Shown one piece after another: positions 34,475-42,992 of a DNA stretch of 64,000 bases. This stretch comes from CAZYFH01 sp965197395 (lineage in GTDB: Bacteria; Acidobacteriota; Vicinamibacteria; Vicinamibacterales; UBA8438), in the NCBI GenBank assembly GCA_965197395.1, contig CBDANB010000006.1, positions 186,001 to 250,000 on the forward strand, in the 5' to 3' direction. A program made the translations under genes and the position numbers. The notes under the pieces were generated by a model. That model worked only from the letters and a program-made list of their open reading frames with translations. It had not been told where the DNA came from and did not search any database. Positions within the stretch are counted from its first letter, which is position 1, and each line of letters begins with the position of its first letter.

Positions 34475-35494
34475 TTAGGTAGACAGCGCGCGCGCCGCTT
34501 CCCGGGCGTAATACGTGATGATGATGTCGGCGCCGGCTCGCTTGATGGCGGTCAGCGCCTCGAGCATCGCGCGCGGCTCATCGATCCATCCATTGCGGGC
34601 CGCAGCCTTGAGCATCGCGTATTCGCCGCTCACGTGATACGCCGCGGTGGGGTAGCGGAACTCGGCTTTCACGCGCGAGATGACGTCGAGGTACAGGAGC
34701 GCGGGCTTGACCATCACGAGGTCTGCGCCTTCCTCGATGTCCAGCGCCACCTCGCGAATCGCTTCATCGATGTTCGCCGGGTCCATCTGATGGGTGCGCC
34801 GGTCGCCGAATGCAGGAGTTGAGTCTGCGGCGTCACGAAAGGGACCGTAGTAGGCAGAGCAGTATTTCGCCGCGTACGCCATGATCGCCACATCGCCGAA
34901 CCCGCCAGCGTCGAGTCCTTCACGGATCGCACCCACCCGGCCGTCCATCATGTCCGACGGCGCCACGATATCGGCACCGGCTTCCGCATGCGAGACCGCG
35001 GCCAGCGCGAGGCGCTCGACGGTTGGGTCGTTGAGTATCGCGTCGCCCTCCACGAGGCCGCAGTGGCCATGCGTCGTGTACTCGCACAGACAGACGTCAG
35101 TCATGACGACCAGATCGGGCAGGTCGCCTTTGAGGGCGCGGATCGCCCGCTGGACCGGTGCGTCCGGGTCTTGGGCCGCACTTCCCGTGTCATCCTTCGT
35201 GTCGGGCAGCCCGAAGAGGAGCACCGCCGTGATGCCGTCGCGCGCGGCGGCCGCCGCCTCCCCGAGCGCCTCGTCGACGGAGAGCTGATACACCCCGGGC
35301 ATCGATGACACCTCGCGGCGGACGGCCGTACCCTCGCAGACGAAGAGTGGGTAGACGAACGACTCCGGCGTCAGTCGGGTCTCGCGAACAAGACCTCGAA
35401 TGGCGGGGGAGCGGCGGAGGCGTCGGAGGCGATGTGTGAGCGCGAGTCCCGTCGTCGACGTGCGGTCACGCGTCGATGACGGCGTGAGCGTCAT
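34475..35494 (-). CDS. hemB: Delta-aminolevulinic acid dehydratase (porphobilinogen synthase)
   Basis: Condenses two aminolevulinates to porphobilinogen. 339 residues from the ATG at 35494; a TTG two codons upstream is less likely. Schiff-base lysines are in YAAKYCSAYYGPFR and MVKPALLYLD; the cysteine-rich DVCLCEYTTHGHCG marks a zinc-dependent enzyme. Lies 55 bases after the cobA-hemD fusion on the same strand, as the last gene of the haem operon. Confidence 0.96.
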   Translation of the reverse strand: MTLTPSSTRDRTSTTGLALTHRLRRLRRSPAIRGLVRETRLTPESFVYPLFVCEGTAVRREVSSMPGVYQLSVDEALGEAAAAARDGITAVLLFGLPDTKDDTGSAAQDPDAPVQRAIRALKGDLPDLVVMTDVCLCEYTTHGHCGLVEGDAILNDPTVERLALAAVSHAEAGADIVAPSDMMDGRVGAIREGLDAGGFGDVAIMAYAAKYCSAYYGPFRDAADSTPAFGDRRTHQMDPANIDEAIREVALDIEEGADLVMVKPALLYLDVISRVKAEFRYPTAAYHVSGEYAMLKAAARNGWIDEPRAMLEALTAIKRAGADIIITYYAREAARALST

Positions 35495-35549
35495 GAACAA
35501 GTCTAACCCCAGCGCTCACGTGGGTCGATACGGCGCGGCTACCGCGCCC

Positions 35550-37076
35550 TTATTCCGCGGCGAAGTGGTCGGCGATCGCCTGGGCCAAGGCCGGCACGGT
35601 GTACGTCGACGGCATGATCGTCGTCTGAATGCCGAGTTGCCGCGCCGCCTCGGCCGTAACTGGCCCAATGGACGCGACGAGGGTGGTGCCAAGCAGGTCG
35701 GCTGCTGGCTCGGCTCCGAGCAGCGTGACGAAATTTCGGACCGTGGAGGCGCTCGTAAAGGTCACGACGTCGACCCCTTGATCCAGCAGCAGCTTGTAGA
35801 TGTCGACGCCCGATGAGCTGGAGACCGGTACCGTCCGATACGCCGTGACGGCGACCACGTCGGCGCCCGCGCTGCGCAGCTCGTTCGGCAACAGTGGTCG
35901 CGCCAGGTCGCCGCGGGGCAGGAGAATGCGCGCGCCGCGCACCGTGTGATCCCGTTGAAGTGCCGCACCGAGGGCCTCCGCCCGGTGCACCGACGGCATC
36001 AGGTCGACCTTGAGACCGTAGAGGCCAAGGCGGGCCGCGGTCGCCGGCCCGATCGCGCAGAGACGGGCGTTCTTGAGCGCCCGCACGTCGCGCGGACCGG
36101 CCAGCAGTTGTTCCATAAAGGCGTCGACGCCGTTGACCGAGGTAAAGACGATCCAGTCGAACGTCGAGACCGCCGCGCACGCCTCGTCGAGCGCCGAGTC
36201 ATCCTCCGGTGGTGCGATGCGAATCGTTGGCGCTTCGATGGGGTTGGCGCCGAGGTCCGAGAGCAGGTCAACCAACTCGGCGGCCTGGTCCCTGGGCCGC
36301 GTGACGAGCACCCGCTTGCCAAACAGCGGACGGGAGTCGAACCATCGCAGATGCTCGCGTAGCCCCACCACCGGTCCGACCACCAGCACGGCCGACCCAC
36401 GCCGCTGCGCGTCGCGGACGACCCCCTGGATGTCACGGAGCGAGCCCTGGATCGTCCGCTGCGTTGGCAAGGTGCCGTTCAGGATGAGCGCCGCCGGCTC
36501 CTCGGCCGGTCGGCCGTGTTTCAACAGCTCATCGATGATGACCTCGAGCTGCGGCCCGCCGGCATAGCTGACGATGGTGCCCGACAGCGTGGCGACCCGA
36601 CTCCAGTCGACGTCAGGTGGTGCGTTCGTCTCCGCCTCGTGACCGCGGATGAAGAGGAGCGCATCCCCGGCTTCCGGATACGTGATCGGCACGCCCGCGA
36701 AGCAGGGCCCGCCGATGCTCGGTGGCACGCCAGGGACGACCTCGAACTGGATCCCGTGCTCGTGGAGGAACAACGCTTCCTTCCCGCCGCTGTCGAAGAC
36801 GAACGGATCGCCCCATTTCAGTCGCGCCACGGTCTTGCCTTCCCGAGCCTTGTCGGCGAGCAGGATGTTGATCGCGTCCTGCTCGAGCGGCTGGGGCGCG
36901 GCGGCGCCCACGTCGATCCGCTCGGCATCCGCACGCATCGTCTGCACAAGGCGGGGGTGGACCAAATGGTCGTACACCACGACGTCGGCGCGTCGGAGGT
37001 ATCGCTGCCCCTTGACAGTGATCAAGGTGGGGTCGCCGGGTCCGGCGCCGATCAGATAGACGATGCCAGCGGTCAT
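35550..37076 (-). CDS. cobA-hemD: Fused uroporphyrinogen-III C-methyltransferase / uroporphyrinogen-III synthase
   Basis: 508 residues. Residues 1-240 are a tetrapyrrole methylase: VYLIGAGPGDPTLITVKG, VVVYDHLV, ARLKWGDPFVF, and VVPGVPPSIGGPCFAGVPITYPE. Residues about 250-508 are HemD: KRVLVTRPRDQAAELVDLL, WIVFTSVNGVDAF, and the C-terminal VVTFTSASTVRNFV and IGPVTAEAARQLG. HemD closes the tetrapyrrole ring; CobA would methylate it toward sirohaem or B12. The methylase part departs from the usual GRGGEE and LTHR sequences (FDSGGKEA, ITYPEAGD), so its activity is not certain. Overlaps hemC by four bases. Confidence 0.93.
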   Translation of the reverse strand: MTAGIVYLIGAGPGDPTLITVKGQRYLRRADVVVYDHLVHPRLVQTMRADAERIDVGAAAPQPLEQDAINILLADKAREGKTVARLKWGDPFVFDSGGKEALFLHEHGIQFEVVPGVPPSIGGPCFAGVPITYPEAGDALLFIRGHEAETNAPPDVDWSRVATLSGTIVSYAGGPQLEVIIDELLKHGRPAEEPAALILNGTLPTQRTIQGSLRDIQGVVRDAQRRGSAVLVVGPVVGLREHLRWFDSRPLFGKRVLVTRPRDQAAELVDLLSDLGANPIEAPTIRIAPPEDDSALDEACAAVSTFDWIVFTSVNGVDAFMEQLLAGPRDVRALKNARLCAIGPATAARLGLYGLKVDLMPSVHRAEALGAALQRDHTVRGARILLPRGDLARPLLPNELRSAGADVVAVTAYRTVPVSSSSGVDIYKLLLDQGVDVVTFTSASTVRNFVTLLGAEPAADLLGTTLVASIGPVTAEAARQLGIQTTIMPSTYTVPALAQAIADHFAAE

Positions 37077-38041
37077 CGTTCACCAAGGCCGGCGAGCACC
37101 TCACCGGCTCCGTCCGCGAGGAGCCGCGCGGCGACCTCCCGACCGAGCGACGCGGCATCGCGCGCGGGGGCGTTCGCACGGTGTCGCAGGAGGCGGGCGC
37201 CATCGGGCGATGCGACGACACCCACCAGCGTGACCGCATCGCCGTCGAGTGTGGCCAACGCGCCGACGGGAACCTGGCAGTCCGCCCCGAGTGCGGACAC
37301 CAACGCGCGCTCCGCTTCGAGCGCCACCGCGGTAGCCGTTTCGGCGAGGTGCGCGATCAGGTCGCGCGTCGACGTGTCCGCGGTGCGGGTTTCGATGGCC
37401 AGAACGCCCTGACCGGGGGCCGGCACGCAGACATCGGTCGCCAGTCTCGCGCTGATGCGATGGGTCAGCTGCAACCTGGCGAGGCCGGCCACGGCGAGCA
37501 CGAGCAGATCGTAGCGGCCTTCGTCGAGTTTGCGTAGGCGGGTTCCAACGTTGCCACGAACCGGAGCGAGCTCGATGCCGGGGAACGCTCGGATCAATTG
37601 AGCAGTGCGCCGGACACTGCCCGTCCCGACGCGCGCCCGACGACCAGCCGCGGCAATCAGACGACCAGCCGCGGCGATCAACGGTCCCGCTTCCGACGGT
37701 GGTGCCTGCGTGGTGACGGGAGCAATCAGCGCGTCGCGCGGGTCCTCACGCCGGAGCGCCGCGTCGATCCGTAGGCCCTCCGGCAGGACGGCGGGCAGAT
37801 CTTTGGCGCTGTGGACGGCAAGGTCGATCTCGTTGGTGAGCAGCGCCTCTTCAATCTCTTTCACGAACAGCCGCTTGCCGCCGGCCTCCGACAGCGGACC
37901 CCGGGAGAGGCGGTCGCCGGAGGTGACGATCGTGACGATCGCGCACTCGGGGCCGCCGCTCGCGCGGATGGCAGCGGCCACCTGCTCCGCCTGCCAGCGC
38001 GCGAGCGGGCTGCCCCGCGTCCCAATCCGCGGGACGCTCAA
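37073..38041 (-). CDS. hemC: Hydroxymethylbilane synthase (porphobilinogen deaminase)
   Basis: Polymerises four porphobilinogens. 322 residues: RIGTRGSPLARWQAEQVA at the start, LFVKEIEEALL, AVHSAKDLPAVLPEG (catalytic aspartate region), GTGSVRRTAQL, and the dipyrromethane cofactor cysteine in GADCQVPVGA near residue 250. A seven-residue tandem duplication (LIAAAGR twice, 37641-37682) sits in a loop just before the GTGSVRR strand. Start overlaps the hemA stop (ATGA). Confidence 0.95.
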   Translation of the reverse strand: MSVPRIGTRGSPLARWQAEQVAAAIRASGGPECAIVTIVTSGDRLSRGPLSEAGGKRLFVKEIEEALLTNEIDLAVHSAKDLPAVLPEGLRIDAALRREDPRDALIAPVTTQAPPSEAGPLIAAAGRLIAAAGRRARVGTGSVRRTAQLIRAFPGIELAPVRGNVGTRLRKLDEGRYDLLVLAVAGLARLQLTHRISARLATDVCVPAPGQGVLAIETRTADTSTRDLIAHLAETATAVALEAERALVSALGADCQVPVGALATLDGDAVTLVGVVASPDGARLLRHRANAPARDAASLGREVAARLLADGAGEVLAGLGER

Positions 38042-39396
38042 CGATTCCTCGGCCGCGACGAGGTGGGGGAGGCCGGGACTGCCCGTGAGGGCTCCCCGTC
38101 GTCAACCCGCTCGGTGGGGCGGTCGGCTCCCGGAAGATCCAGCTCGAACAGACGGCCGAGCGCGTCGGCATAGGCCGCGACCGTGTCTTCGTCGCGCGCC
38201 GATTTGAGCTGTTCGGTGGGGGTCGCCAGTAGTTTTTCGAAGAGGAGCCGCGTGACCTCGTCGACGCGGGCGCGGGCGTTTGGCGGCATCGATGCGAGCT
38301 TCGGCGCCAACCGCGCAAGCTCGGCTTGCCGAATCTCCTCGAAGCGACGCCGGAGGGCGATGACCGTCGGGATGGCGCCGCGCGACCGCAGCCAACGCAT
38401 GAACAGGTCGACTTCCTCGTCGACCATCAGCTCGGCGCGGTCGACCTGCGACTGCCGCCGAGCCATGTTCTCGCGCACGATGGTCCGCAAGTCGTCGATG
38501 TTGTAGAGAAACACCTGCTCGATGTCACCGGCAGACGGCTCGACATCACGCGGAACACCAATGTCAATGAGGAAGAGCGGGCGATCGCGACGGGGCTTCA
38601 TTGCGGCGGCAACATGCGCTCGTGTCACCATCCACGTCGAGGAGCCGGTTGCCGTGACGACGATATCCGTCGACGCGAGTTCGTCGGTGAACGCCTCCCA
38701 CGGCACCGCGACGCCCTGGACCTTCGCCGCGAGCGACTCGGCGTGACCCGCCGTGCGGTTGGCGACGCCGATCCGCCGCACGTCCTGCGCGCGCAAGTGG
38801 GTGGCCGTGAGCTCGGCCATCTCGCCGGCGCCGACGATGAGGGTGCGGAGGTTGGCGAGACGACCGAAGATCTTTCGTGCGAGCGCGATGGCCGCGTAGC
38901 TGACAGAGACCGCCCCTTCGCCGAGACCGGTTTGTGACCGCACGCGTTTCCCGACACCGAACGCCCAGTGAAACAGCCGGTGAAGCACCGCGCCGGTGTA
39001 GCCGCGCTCCGATGCGAGGAGATAGGCGTCCTTGACCTGGCCGGCGATCTGCGGCTCGCCCACGACGAGCGAGTCGAGACCGGATGCGACCCGGAACAAG
39101 TGGCGTGCCGCGTCCGCATCGATGCGGCTGTAGAGATGCGGTGCGAGCTCCGATTCCGGCACATCGTGGAACGAGCTCATGAAGCCCGCTAGCGCGCGGC
39201 GGGCCTGCTCGGGCGCCTCCGACATCGTGTAGATCTCGGAGCGGTTACACGTCGAGAGGACGACCACCTCGGCGGCGCCGGGGGTCTCGGCCAGCCCGTC
39301 CAGCGCTTCGGGAATCCCCCGACGGGAGAAGTCGATCCGCTCGCGAAGGTCGACTGGCGCGCTGTGGTGACTCGCCCCGAGGAGACACAGGTGCAT
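38038..39396 (-). CDS. hemA: Glutamyl-tRNA reductase
   Basis: NADPH-dependent reduction of glutamyl-tRNA to glutamate semialdehyde, first step of the C5 haem pathway. 452 residues. The catalytic cysteine is in VVLSTCNRSEIY near residue 50, followed by GEPQIAGQVKDAY, the NADPH motif VGAGEMAELTA and the long C-terminal spine helix with dimerisation domain (RREEI-like RRRFEEIRQAELARL). The last 40 residues are a Pro/Ser/Arg-rich tail beyond the usual end. Confidence 0.96.
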   Translation of the reverse strand: MHLCLLGASHHSAPVDLRERIDFSRRGIPEALDGLAETPGAAEVVVLSTCNRSEIYTMSEAPEQARRALAGFMSSFHDVPESELAPHLYSRIDADAARHLFRVASGLDSLVVGEPQIAGQVKDAYLLASERGYTGAVLHRLFHWAFGVGKRVRSQTGLGEGAVSVSYAAIALARKIFGRLANLRTLIVGAGEMAELTATHLRAQDVRRIGVANRTAGHAESLAAKVQGVAVPWEAFTDELASTDIVVTATGSSTWMVTRAHVAAAMKPRRDRPLFLIDIGVPRDVEPSAGDIEQVFLYNIDDLRTIVRENMARRQSQVDRAELMVDEEVDLFMRWLRSRGAIPTVIALRRRFEEIRQAELARLAPKLASMPPNARARVDEVTRLLFEKLLATPTEQLKSARDEDTVAAYADALGRLFELDLPGADRPTERVDDGEPSRAVPASPTSSRPRNR

Positions 39397-39561
39397 GGGA
39401 CTCTCAGGTCCAAGGTCTTAGGTCTCAGGTCTTAGGGGCCCGTAGAGATCGGACGTAACCCTGAGACCGAGTCGAAGAGCGCAGAGGCGACTCTAAGGTG
39501 CTTGGTGCCCTTAAGACATAAGACATAAGACCGGGGACCTGAGCATTACCGCGTCGTCTGC
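39397..39561. repeat. Two 7-bp-period arrays between hemA and the CcsA-like gene
   Basis: Array 1 at 39403-39437: CTCAGGT, CCAAGGT, CTTAGGT, CTCAGGT, CTTAGGG. Array 2 at 39510-39544: CTTAAGA, CATAAGA, CATAAGA, CCGGGGA, CCTGAGC. Both are runs of heptamers on a CCTRAGM theme in opposite orientation, and occupy much of the 165-base gap inside the haem operon. Related runs are at 6260, 43800, 60392 and 63083. Confidence 0.8.
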
Positions 39562-40383
39562 TCAGTAGAAGTTGTGACTTTGGGTCCCGAAGTACCCGAT
39601 CGGCACGAAGTTCAACAACAAGATCGCAAACCCGAGCGTCGACAGCCACGCCGCGCGCCGGCCGCCCCACCCCACGCGCCGGGCATAGAGCTCGAACGTG
39701 TAGACCAGCCAGCACAGCAAGACGGTGAAGATCTTTGGGTCGAGGAGCGACATCGCCTGCACCCGCGGGTCCGCGGCGCTCGGTTGGACCTGCACCAGCC
39801 AGATGGCGCCGACGCCGAGCCCGAGGGTCAAGAAGATCCATCCAAAGGCCACCGCGCGGCGGTTCATCACGTCGAGCACCTGGAGCGACGGCAGGCGGGC
39901 ATAGAAGACCCCGAGGTGCTTGGCTTTCAGCTCCTTGAAGAGCAGCACGTAGGTCACGCTGACGACACAGGCGAGTGCGAAGCTGGCATAGGCAACCAGC
40001 AGCGACGAGACGTGGAGCTCGAACCACCGGCTCTCGAGCACCGGTGGTCGCGACGCGACACTGTTGCTGACCGCGGGAATGACCTGCAACACCACCATCA
40101 ACGGGACGATGAAGACGCCCATGGCACGTTCGTCGGTCGTCATTTCCGTGTAGAGATAGGCGAGCGCCAGAAGCCACACGAACGCCGAGATGGCGCCGGT
40201 CGTGCCAACGAACGGGATGTGTCCCACCTGCATTGTCTGCATCCCGATCACGAACGTGTGGACGAGCGCGCCGAACGCGAGGGCGACGGTCGCGACCCGG
40301 CCGGTGAGAGGGCTGCGTCTTGCGAAGTGGATGGCGTACGCGCCACCCGCCGTGGCGTACAGCAACAGGGGAATCGTGTTCAT
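39562..40383 (-). CDS. Cytochrome c assembly (CcsA/HemX-like) membrane protein
   Basis: 273 residues, about eight membrane segments. The CcsA/CcmC-type domain is suggested by the region ESRWFELHVSSLLVAYASFALACVVSVTY (periplasmic-side histidine) and the late IFTVLLCWLVYTFELYARR. Located directly upstream of hemA, the position of hemX, a membrane protein that limits HemA in Bacillus; in other phyla the same family handles haem for cytochrome c. A tryptophan-rich WWD haem motif is not evident, so I favour the HemX-like name only weakly. Confidence 0.8.
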   Translation of the reverse strand: MNTIPLLLYATAGGAYAIHFARRSPLTGRVATVALAFGALVHTFVIGMQTMQVGHIPFVGTTGAISAFVWLLALAYLYTEMTTDERAMGVFIVPLMVVLQVIPAVSNSVASRPPVLESRWFELHVSSLLVAYASFALACVVSVTYVLLFKELKAKHLGVFYARLPSLQVLDVMNRRAVAFGWIFLTLGLGVGAIWLVQVQPSAADPRVQAMSLLDPKIFTVLLCWLVYTFELYARRVGWGGRRAAWLSTLGFAILLLNFVPIGYFGTQSHNFY

Positions 40384-40414
40384 CGATCGAACAGGAGCTG
40401 ATGAGGGGGCCGTC

Positions 40415-41374
40415 TCATCCGGTCGGTCCGTAGTAGCCCTGCTTGGTCCGGGTGCGGACGTCTTTGCGATCCGCGCGGACGACGATGCGTCGCCACTGAC
40501 CGTTGCGCAGCGGGTTGGCCGAGATGTAACCGATCGAGTACTGGCTCGAGAGCTCCTCGGAGATCTGCTGGTAGATGCTGTCGAGCTTGCCGACCCGGTC
40601 GGGGAAGAACGCTTGACCCCCGGTCTCCTGCGCCAGCTGACGCAGGACGAAATCGGCTTCGCGAAAGCCGGTCCGTGACCGGCTGTCGTCCGCTTTCAAG
40701 CCAATCGAGTAGATCGCCGTCTCCGAGCGTTTGGCGAGCTCGAGCACCTCTTCAAAGCTCACCAAGCTCGACGTGTCCTCGCCGTCGGAAAGGACGATGA
40801 TCGCTTCGCGCCTGACGTCCGCCTCGCGCAACGGTGCTTTCGTCAGGTCTTTGAGCGAGACATAGAGCGCGTTGTACAGCGAGGTCGACCCACCCGCCGA
40901 GGTCCGACGGATGGCGTCTTCCAGCTTTTCCACGTCGTTCGTGAAGTCTTGCAGGACGTCGGCGCGGCTGTCGAAGTCGATGATCTCGGCGAGATCCTCG
41001 GGTCGCAGCCGCTGGGAGAACCCGATCGCAGCCTCCTGTGCGGTCGACATCCGCTCGTCCATGCTGGCACTCGTGTCGATGAGCAGCGCCAGCGCGATCG
41101 GCAGTTGCGTGCGCGTGAAGAAGGCGACTTCTTGCTGGACCCCGTCCTCGAAGACCACGAAGTTGTCTTGTTCGAGGTCGGTCACGAATCGCTGGTCGCC
41201 GTCGGTGACCGTCACGTTGAGCGACACGACGTCGACGCCGGCGCGGAACGCGGGTGTTTGCGGTGGCGGTTGCTGCTGCTGTTGGGCGTCGATCGCGTGT
41301 TCGACCACCAGCCAACCGGCGCAGGCGATACACGCGGTGACCGCCGCCCCCCGTCCAGTGCGTTTGTTCCCCAC
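40415..41374 (-). CDS. VWFA-related secreted protein 1
   Basis: 319 residues from a GTG at 41374. N-terminal hydrophobic signal, then a Gln/Pro-rich linker (AQQQQQPPPQTP), a short beta domain (VDVVSLNVTVTDGDQRFV), and a von Willebrand A domain with the MIDAS motif LLIDTSASM, and later VLSDGEDTSS. This layout matches the VWFA-related proteins abundant in Acidobacteriota (TIGR03436). The C-terminal YISANPLRNGQWRRIVVRA resembles the usual closing strand. Extracytoplasmic; partner unknown. Two bases after its neighbour, so co-transcribed. Confidence 0.85.
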   Translation of the reverse strand: MGNKRTGRGAAVTACIACAGWLVVEHAIDAQQQQQPPPQTPAFRAGVDVVSLNVTVTDGDQRFVTDLEQDNFVVFEDGVQQEVAFFTRTQLPIALALLIDTSASMDERMSTAQEAAIGFSQRLRPEDLAEIIDFDSRADVLQDFTNDVEKLEDAIRRTSAGGSTSLYNALYVSLKDLTKAPLREADVRREAIIVLSDGEDTSSLVSFEEVLELAKRSETAIYSIGLKADDSRSRTGFREADFVLRQLAQETGGQAFFPDRVGKLDSIYQQISEELSSQYSIGYISANPLRNGQWRRIVVRADRKDVRTRTKQGYYGPTG

Positions 41375-41376
41375 GA

Positions 41377-42288
41377 TTAGTTCGCCCTGAGCGGCGTCCC
41401 ACGCGCGGTGAGTCCAGCCGTTGTGACGGCGACCTCTATATCGTCCGGGGGGATGAGCGTGTCGGGTCGTGAGTAGGTGACGAGATACTGGTTGCGGAGC
41501 TCCGTCGCGAGGCTCCGAAGCGCGTGTCCGACGGCCGTGCTGGTGAGGACGTTGCGACGCTCTCCGCCGCTGTCGCGCGGTCCGCGCTCGAGCACGATGT
41601 TGCGCTCGAACTCGAGGCGGCGCAGGACCGATGGCGACAGGCTTGGGTCGGCGGTCAACCCGCTGCGTCCGAGCACGACCAGCGTGTAGACGGCTGCCCC
41701 GCTCTCCTGCACGCGCTGAAGGACCTGCCGGGAGCTGGCGTGGCTGTAGTCGAGTCCCTCCATGGTCAAGGCCACGAGGATGGGGCGGGCGGACTCCCGG
41801 CGTCGGAAGCCCTCGGCGGCCTGCGACATGGCATCGAGTAGATACGCCGCGGTTCCCGGGAATCCGAACACGTCGCCGACGCCTTCGTGCAGTCGGGCCA
41901 GACTCGTCGTCGACGGCACGAGAATCCGCGGGGGGCCGCCAAAGCCGAGCAGCGAGATTTCGTTGCCGTCGTGCATCGCCTCCAGGAACTCGGTCAGGCC
42001 GTCTCGAAAATCAACAATGGCGTCCGCCGCCGCCTGCGACGTATCGACGAGCACGGCGATCTGGCGGCCGGCCCCAGCGTTGTCCGCCCGGAGGACTTCG
42101 CGCGCGGAGCCATCCTCGCGCACGACAAAATCGGTCGGCCTGAGTCCCTCGACCGGTGCGCCGTCGCTGTCGAGCACGGTCACGATCAATTGACGCTCGG
42201 TCGACTGGGCGGCCACGGTAGCGGGAGCGGTCACGCCGACCAATGCCAACAGGCACGCTGCCGAGTTGAGGCGAGGTGTGAGTTGCAT
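41377..42288 (-). CDS. VWFA-related secreted protein 2
   Basis: 303 residues from the ATG at 42288, with a signal peptide (ACLLALVGVTAPATVAAQ). It repeats the layout of the following gene: short beta domain (LIVTVLDSDGAPVEGLRPTDFVVRED) and a VWA domain, but the MIDAS reads VLVDTSQAAA, lacking the canonical DxSxS order, so metal binding may be lost. The C-terminal strand QYLVTYSRPDTLIPPDD matches the first protein's YSIGYISANP segment. The pair looks like an old gene duplication. Confidence 0.8.
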   Translation of the reverse strand: MQLTPRLNSAACLLALVGVTAPATVAAQSTERQLIVTVLDSDGAPVEGLRPTDFVVREDGSAREVLRADNAGAGRQIAVLVDTSQAAADAIVDFRDGLTEFLEAMHDGNEISLLGFGGPPRILVPSTTSLARLHEGVGDVFGFPGTAAYLLDAMSQAAEGFRRRESARPILVALTMEGLDYSHASSRQVLQRVQESGAAVYTLVVLGRSGLTADPSLSPSVLRRLEFERNIVLERGPRDSGGERRNVLTSTAVGHALRSLATELRNQYLVTYSRPDTLIPPDDIEVAVTTAGLTARGTPLRAN

Positions 42289-42619
42289 GAGGCGGAGTCG
42301 GCTCGTCGCAGCCGCTCTGGCGCAGTATAGCAGCCTGTGTCACACGTTCCGGTGCGCCAAACGGCCTCGAAACCGTCTCCGACGGCGCTAGGGCGCCCCC
42401 GCGACGGTCACGCGCCCGCCCCACGTCGGTCTCCGGGCGGCGGCTTGGAACATGTTGCAAATGCAGGGCTTCCACCGCCGTCTTGCTCGACGGGTCGGCT
42501 AGAGCGTTCCTTGACACCCCCTGGGGCGCATGCAATAATCTGCGCGGTTTTTCGGCCCGCACGTCGCGCAATATCGCGGGAGCTGGGTCGCGCCGCGTGT
42601 CAGGGTTCCCGCAGCGACG
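42289..42619 (+). other. 331-base divergent intergenic region upstream of nuoA
   Basis: Contains the nuo promoter (separate entry) near its end. The rest is GC-rich and I see no open frame with a ribosome-binding site, no RNA gene and no repeat of the families seen elsewhere. Confidence 0.6.
42511..42539 (+). promoter_or_regulatory. Strong sigma-70-type promoter of the nuo operon
   Basis: A perfect TTGACA (42511-42516) and AATAAT (42534-42539) with a 17-base spacer. Transcription would begin near 42546, giving a leader of about 74 bases to the nuoA ATG. This is the best promoter match in the window and stands alone in a GC-rich gap. Confidence 0.75.
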
Positions 42620-42976
42620 ATGCTAGACGCCTACGTCCCGATTCTTCTCTTTATTCTCGTCGCCATTGGCTTCGCCATCGTCATGACGATGGTGTCGAGG
42701 CTGGTGCATCCGACCAAGTACAACAAGGTCAAGTTCGAGCCGTACGAGTGCGGCATCGAACCGGCCACCGACGCGCGTGATCGATACAGCGTTCGCTATT
42801 ACCTGGTGGCCATGCTGTTCGTCATCTTCGACGTGGAGACCGTCTTCATGTTTCCGTGGGCCGTCATCATGGACGAGCTGGCGCTGTTCGGGCTGATTGA
42901 GATGCTCGTCTTCCTGTTCATCCTCGTCGTCGGCTACGCCTATGCCTGGCGAAAAGGCGCGCTGGACTGGACGTGA
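42620..42976 (+). CDS. nuoA: NADH-quinone oxidoreductase subunit A
   Basis: 118-residue membrane subunit of complex I with three helices. The conserved cytoplasmic loop KFEPYECGIEP and the acidic helix FVIFDVETVFMFPWA are clear. First gene of the operon, 74 bases after the predicted start of transcription. It is followed after 16 bases by nuoC; nuoB, which normally comes between, is absent. Confidence 0.96.
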   Translation: MLDAYVPILLFILVAIGFAIVMTMVSRLVHPTKYNKVKFEPYECGIEPATDARDRYSVRYYLVAMLFVIFDVETVFMFPWAVIMDELALFGLIEMLVFLFILVVGYAYAWRKGALDWT

Positions 42977-42992
42977 TCGTGATCGATGTCCG

